Positions 20,035-23,496 of a stretch of 23,496 bases of DNA are shown piece by piece (position 1 is the first letter of the stretch; the number at the start of each line of letters is the position of its first letter). The notes under the pieces are model-generated. The model was not told where the DNA came from. It did no database searches and saw only the letters and a list, made by a program, of their open reading frames with translations. The stretch lies in assembly GCA_035620515.1 (NCBI GenBank), contig DASPGR010000330.1, positions 1-23,496 on the forward strand, in the 5' to 3' direction. The position numbers and the translations under genes were made by a program. Source of the stretch: SG8-41 sp035620515. Its GTDB lineage: Bacteria; Pseudomonadota; Gammaproteobacteria; Burkholderiales; SG8-41.

Positions 20035-21995
20035 CAGACGTCAGCCTCGACCTGGTCGCCCTTCTCTTCCATCCAGGCGCAGCGGCTCTCCGCCTCCCGT
20101 CTCGACATGAGCATGTTGAACATCGCGTAGGTCTTGTCGCGGTCCTCGATGCGCACCTTGAGCAGGCGCCGCGTGTCCGGATTGAGCGTCGTCTCCCACA
20201 GCTGCTCCGGGTTCATCTCGCCCAGGCCCTTGAAGCGCTGGACCGAGATCGCCTCGGGGCGGATGCCGTCGTCGCGCGCGCGGTCGCGGATCGACTTCAA
20301 CTCATCTTCATCCAGCGCGTAGAGCTTGCGTGCCGGCCGCTTGCCGTGGCCCGGAAGGTCGGCCTTGTAGAGCGGGGGATACGCGATGTAGATGTGTCCG
20401 CGCTCAATCAGCTTCGGGAAGTGGCGGTAGAAGAGCGTGAGCAGCAGCACCGAGATGTGCGCGCCGTCGACATCGGCGTCGGTGAGCGAGGCAATCTTTC
20501 CGTAGCGCAGGCCGGAGAGGTCCGGCTCGTCGCCTTCGCCATGGGGATCGACTCCGATCGCCACGGCGATGTCGTGGATCTCCGCGTTGGAAAAGAGAAG
20601 CTCGCGCTTCACCTCCCAGGAATTGAGCGCCTTGCCGCGCATCTTGTAGATCGCCTGGTAGCGCTTGTCGCGCGCCTGCTTCGCGGAGCCCCCGGCGGAA
20701 TCACCCTCGACGAGGTAGAGCTCGTTCTCCGCGGTATCGGTCGATTCGCAGTCGGTGAGTTTCTCCGGAAGGATGACGACACTCGAGGATTTCTTGCGCT
20801 CGACCTTCTGCACCGAGCGCATGCGCTCGACCGCCTGGCGGATGGCGAGCTCCGAGATCTTGCGGCCGTGCTCGACATGCCGGCTCATCCAGAGCTCGAA
20901 CGGGTCGCGCACCATGCTCGAGACGAGCTTCACGGCATCGCGGTTGGAGAGCTTCTCCTTGGTCTGGCCGTGAAACTGGGGCTCCAGCACCTTGGCCGAA
21001 AGAAAGTAGATGGTGCGCGACCAGACATCGTCCGCCTGGAGCTTGATGCCGCGCGGCATCATGTTGTGGTGCTCGGCAAAGGCCTTGACCGCCTCGAACA
21101 GGCCGTCGCGGAGCCCCGCCTCGTGCGTGCCGCCCGCAGGCGTCGGAATGAGGTTGGCGTAGGACTCGCCGCTTCCTTTTGCTTCCTCGACGAAGGCAAA
21201 GGCCCAGGCGGCGCCTTCACCGACTGCGAAGCCATTGCCATCCTGCACGTACTTCTCTCCGTCGAAGACCGGGGCGACGGGCTGTGCGTCCGCCAGCAGC
21301 TCCGTGAGATAACCCTTCATGCCCTCGGGGTAGCTCCAGGTACGGGTCGTCGTCTCCTTCGCGCCTTCGATGTTGAGCGTCACCTTGACGCCCGGGAGCA
21401 GGACCGCTTTGGAGCGGACAATGCGCTCGAGATCGGGCAGCGAGACCTTGGGTGAATCGAAGTACTTGCGGTTTGGCCAGATGTGAACCGAGGTTCCCGT
21501 GTCGTTCTTCCCGCAGTTCCGCACCTTTTTCAGCTTGCGCGCGACAGCGCCATCCGCGAACGCCATTGCGTGCACACCGCCTTCGCGCTTGACCTCGACC
21601 TCGAGGCGCTCGGAGAGCGCGTTCGTCACCGAAACGCCCACGCCGTGAAGCCCGCCGGAGAACTTGTACGGGGCGTCCGCGTCGGTGCGGGCGAACTTCG
21701 CGCCGGCATGGAGCTCGGTGAATACGAGCTGGACGGTGGGAATCTTCTCCTCGGGATGGAGGCCGACCGGGATGCCGCGCCCATTGTCGGTTACCGTCAC
21801 CGAGCCGTCACGGTGGACGGTAACGTCGATGCGATCGGCGTGCCCGCCGAGACCTTCGTCCGCCGCGTTGTCGATCGCTTCCTGGATGATGTGGGTCGGG
21901 TCGCTCGTCCGGGTATACATCCCGGGCAGCCGCTGCACCGGCTCGATGCCCCGCAGTTTCTTGACTGAGCTCTCGTCGTATTTCTTCGCCGCCAT
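20034..21995 (-). CDS. parE: DNA topoisomerase IV subunit B
   Basis: ATPase subunit of topoisomerase IV, 653 residues, normal length for ParE. The GHKL ATP site shows AIDNAADEG, VTDNGRGIPVG and KFSGGLHGVGVSVTNAL. The TOPRIM region has EGDSAGGSAKQARD, RGKALNSWEV and LTDADVDGAHI. The C-terminal RFKGLGEMNPEQLWETTLNP closes the fold. The ATG at 21993-21995 was chosen because MAAKKYDESSVKKLRG matches the family start and GGGAGAG lies just upstream; a longer frame to 22202 runs through the promoter gap. It is followed by an overlapping parC and is divergent from the nitroreductase gene. A gyrB call was considered; the partner gene and short, insert-free C-terminal half favour parE. Confidence 0.95.
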   Translation of the reverse strand: MAAKKYDESSVKKLRGIEPVQRLPGMYTRTSDPTHIIQEAIDNAADEGLGGHADRIDVTVHRDGSVTVTDNGRGIPVGLHPEEKIPTVQLVFTELHAGAKFARTDADAPYKFSGGLHGVGVSVTNALSERLEVEVKREGGVHAMAFADGAVARKLKKVRNCGKNDTGTSVHIWPNRKYFDSPKVSLPDLERIVRSKAVLLPGVKVTLNIEGAKETTTRTWSYPEGMKGYLTELLADAQPVAPVFDGEKYVQDGNGFAVGEGAAWAFAFVEEAKGSGESYANLIPTPAGGTHEAGLRDGLFEAVKAFAEHHNMMPRGIKLQADDVWSRTIYFLSAKVLEPQFHGQTKEKLSNRDAVKLVSSMVRDPFELWMSRHVEHGRKISELAIRQAVERMRSVQKVERKKSSSVVILPEKLTDCESTDTAENELYLVEGDSAGGSAKQARDKRYQAIYKMRGKALNSWEVKRELLFSNAEIHDIAVAIGVDPHGEGDEPDLSGLRYGKIASLTDADVDGAHISVLLLTLFYRHFPKLIERGHIYIAYPPLYKADLPGHGKRPARKLYALDEDELKSIRDRARDDGIRPEAISVQRFKGLGEMNPEQLWETTLNPDTRRLLKVRIEDRDKTYAMFNMLMSRREAESRCAWMEEKGDQVEADV

Positions 21996-22096
21996 GCTCT
22001 CCCGTCGCTCGATAGAAGACCCGCCCGCGCGCGGGCGCGAGTTGCAGGACGTAGCGTACCGCATTTTCCGCTGTGGTACTACTTCCTCCAGCGCAA

Positions 22097-22114
22097 TGTC
22101 GTTCGCGAGCGACA
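22097..22114. promoter_or_regulatory. Near-perfect 18-bp palindrome in the parE/nitroreductase divergent gap
   Basis: TGTCGTTCGCGAGCGACA is symmetric except for one pair of positions. It lies 36 bp upstream of the nitroreductase start and about 100 bp from parE. This is a typical place and form for a dimeric regulator's operator, probably for the nitroreductase gene. Confidence 0.45.
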
Positions 22115-22149
22115 ACGCCTTGGTGCTAGCATCGCGGCGGGAGGTCCGA

Positions 22150-22845
22150 ATGCCTGACGATATTTTCAAGCCCGCGCCCGGCGTCTTTGAAGCGGCGCGC
22201 ACCCGGCGCTCGATCCGCGCCTATCAACCGAAGCCCGTGCCGACCGACATCGTGCGCGAGATCGTCGCCCTCGGCCGGCATGCGCCGAGCGGCTCGAACA
22301 TCCAGCCGTGGCGCGTCCACGTGATGACGGGCGCGACGCTCGCGCGCGTCGGCTCGGCGATCCAGCGCGCGTTCGTGACCGATGAGCCGGGACACCAGCG
22401 CGACTACAACTACTACACCGATCCGATCGAGGAGCCCTACCTCGCGCGACGGCGCCAGTGCGGCTGGGGACTTTACGGCACGCTCGGCATCAAGCGCGGC
22501 GAGCACGAGAAGTCAAAGGCCTACCGCGCGACCAACTACAACTTCTTCAGTGCGCCCGTGGGAATCATCTTTACGATCGAGCGCAAGCTCGAGCGCGGCA
22601 GCTGGCTCGATTACGGCATGTTTCTTCAGACCATCATGCTCGCTGCCCGGGCAAAGGGGCTGCACACCTGCCCGGAAGCGGCGATCGCGAGCTACCCGGA
22701 CATCGTGCGTCGGGAGCTCGAAATTATGAACGACTGGATCGTGATCTGCGGCATGGCGATGGGGTACGCCGACCCCGCGGCGGTGATCAACACGTTTCGG
22801 CCGCCGCGGATCGAGCTCGACGAATACGCCGTCTTTCTCGACTGA
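22150..22845 (+). CDS. Nitroreductase-family FMN flavoprotein
   Basis: Flavin-dependent reductase of 231 residues, typical for the family, which reduces nitro groups, quinones or enones with NAD(P)H. Landmarks are the FMN phosphate-binding ARTRRSIRAYQPKPVP at the N-terminus, RHAPSGSNIQPWRVHV, a central insert (ARRRQCGWGLYGTLGIKRGEHEK), and LQTIMLAARAKGLHTCPEAAI. The ATG at 22150 follows GGGAGGTCCGA, a strong ribosome site; a longer in-frame extension runs antisense through parE and is not real. It is alone on its strand here, behind a palindromic candidate operator. The physiological substrate cannot be read. Confidence 0.92.
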   Translation: MPDDIFKPAPGVFEAARTRRSIRAYQPKPVPTDIVREIVALGRHAPSGSNIQPWRVHVMTGATLARVGSAIQRAFVTDEPGHQRDYNYYTDPIEEPYLARRRQCGWGLYGTLGIKRGEHEKSKAYRATNYNFFSAPVGIIFTIERKLERGSWLDYGMFLQTIMLAARAKGLHTCPEAAIASYPDIVRRELEIMNDWIVICGMAMGYADPAAVINTFRPPRIELDEYAVFLD

Positions 22846-22871
22846 TTTCGTGTGAGCCAAAAGCACAGACA

Positions 22872-22898
22872 CGAAGGACTCGAAGGACTCGAAGGATT
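22872..22898 (+). repeat. Tandem GAAGGACTC repeat
   Basis: CGAAGGACT is repeated in a 9-bp period (ACGAAGGACT CGAAGGACTC GAAGGATT) in the 62-bp gap after the nitroreductase stop. It resembles the phased purine-rich repeats seen at 1042-1142 and 17055-17085 on the opposite strand. Confidence 0.55.
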
Positions 22899-22907
22899 AC
22901 CTGCATA

Positions 22908-23496
22908 ATGAGATCGCGAGCGGCTCTGACCCTGCTTGTGGGAACGGCCATCGTGTGGGTCGCTCCGCTGCTCGGTCTCCTCGCGACGGGACAATCGGTT
23001 CAACGTTACACCGCGTTTCCGCCTCGAACGCTCGCGGTCGCTCACGCGCCTTTTGTGTGGGGTGCATTCATCATGCTTTCGATCCCGACGCTCGGCGTGC
23101 TGACGCTGTTTGGCGTAGCGCTTGCGCGCGCGCGGCCGCAAGCAGCGTCGCGCCGGACGGGCGCCTTTCCGTGGTGGGGATGGCTGGGGCTCGCCCTGAT
23201 TGCCGCCGGCTGGATCCTCGCGTGGACGGACGGTCTCGTGTCACCGGGCTGGCGGCGCCACACCTTTACTCCGCTGTGGCTGGGCTACGTCGTCACGGTA
23301 AATGCGCTGGTATTCCGCGGCACGGGCCGCTCGCCGCTGACCCACCGTACCGGTTGGTTTCTGGCGCTCTTCCCGGTGGGCGCCTTGTTCTGGTGGCTGT
23401 TCGAGCATTTGAACCAGTTCGTGAACAACTGGTACTACAGCGGAGTTCACGCAACCAGCGACTGGGACTACTTCCTGCAGGCAACGTTGCCGTTTT
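22908..23496 (+). CDS. Multi-pass membrane protein of unknown function, cut by window edge
   Basis: The frame opens at the ATG at 22908-22910 and is still open at the end of the window, giving 196 residues without a stop. At least five hydrophobic segments alternate with short loops: ALTLLVGTAIVWVAPLLGLL, FVWGAFIMLSIPTLGVLTLFG, WWGWLGLALIAAGWILAW, LWLGYVVTVNALVF and GWFLALFPVGALFWWLF. A conserved-looking tail follows with EHLNQFVNNWYYSG and SDWDYFLQATLPF. Regular frame use and the aromatic-rich tail argue that it is real. The ribosome site is weak (AAGGA 12-15 bases upstream, inside the tandem repeat), so the start could lie elsewhere. I do not recognise the family. Confidence 0.75.
   Translation, partial: MRSRAALTLLVGTAIVWVAPLLGLLATGQSVQRYTAFPPRTLAVAHAPFVWGAFIMLSIPTLGVLTLFGVALARARPQAASRRTGAFPWWGWLGLALIAAGWILAWTDGLVSPGWRRHTFTPLWLGYVVTVNALVFRGTGRSPLTHRTGWFLALFPVGALFWWLFEHLNQFVNNWYYSGVHATSDWDYFLQATLPF

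Noticed and set aside
19950..21455. 501-codon + strand frame antisense to parE
   Set aside because: Same reason: it is a shadow of a well-supported parE gene.

Overview
The window is GC-rich, densely coded chromosomal DNA that fits a betaproteobacterium, probably near Burkholderiales. The reasons are a TctC/Bug-type solute-binding receptor, short intergenic gaps, a parE-parC pair overlapping at a TGATG junction, and catabolic-type genes. No rRNA, tRNA, CRISPR array, transposase or prophage gene was seen. Sequences at both ends are cut by the window edge.

Layout, left to right. (1) 1-2359, minus strand: a truncated M32 (Taq-type) carboxypeptidase downstream of an MFS permease. (2) 2539-4893: a divergent pair made of a LigB-type class III extradiol dioxygenase-like protein and a two-domain cupin, the latter closed by a clear terminator. 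(3) 4894-5728: a mostly non-coding stretch with short repeats, a GTGA-N6-TCAC palindrome, a possibly structured RNA, a small GTG-started unknown gene and a large inverted repeat. (4) 5729-9593: an OmpR-type regulator, histidine kinase and two YeeE/YedE-like sulfur-transport half proteins in one likely operon. It is divergent from a Spy-like periplasmic protein that carries the same Gly/Pro/Met-rich motif as the kinase's sensor region. (5) 9666-16979: seven minus-strand genes in a row: TctC receptor, amidohydrolase, YHS-domain protein, SLC13/ArsB-like transporter, UGSC-family selenoprotein, alpha/beta hydrolase and an SDR-fold protein. (6) 17183-17652: a tiny gene and an AT-rich island. (7) 17653-21995: parE and parC (topoisomerase IV). 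(8) 22150-23496: a nitroreductase-family protein and the start of a membrane protein of unknown function.

The most notable feature is the gene at 11511-13241. A conventional reading splits it into a 97-residue and a 447-residue protein, but they are one frame joined across an in-frame TGA. That TGA lies exactly at the first position of a [U/C]-G-S-C motif. A hairpin with a G-U-containing apical loop follows 19 nt downstream, as expected for a bacterial SECIS. The simplest reading is a 576-residue selenoprotein with Sec98. Its downstream partner is an SDR-fold protein in which all four catalytic positions appear to be replaced. The upstream genes (solute receptor, metal-dependent hydrolase, transporter) suggest uptake and breakdown of an unidentified organic acid.

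Several families of short intergenic repeats recur in the gaps. They include GTGATGGGTGATG-type heptads, a GTRACCGGCAAAA core, and phased CTTGGCG/CTCGGCG-type repeats. Some overlap stop codons.
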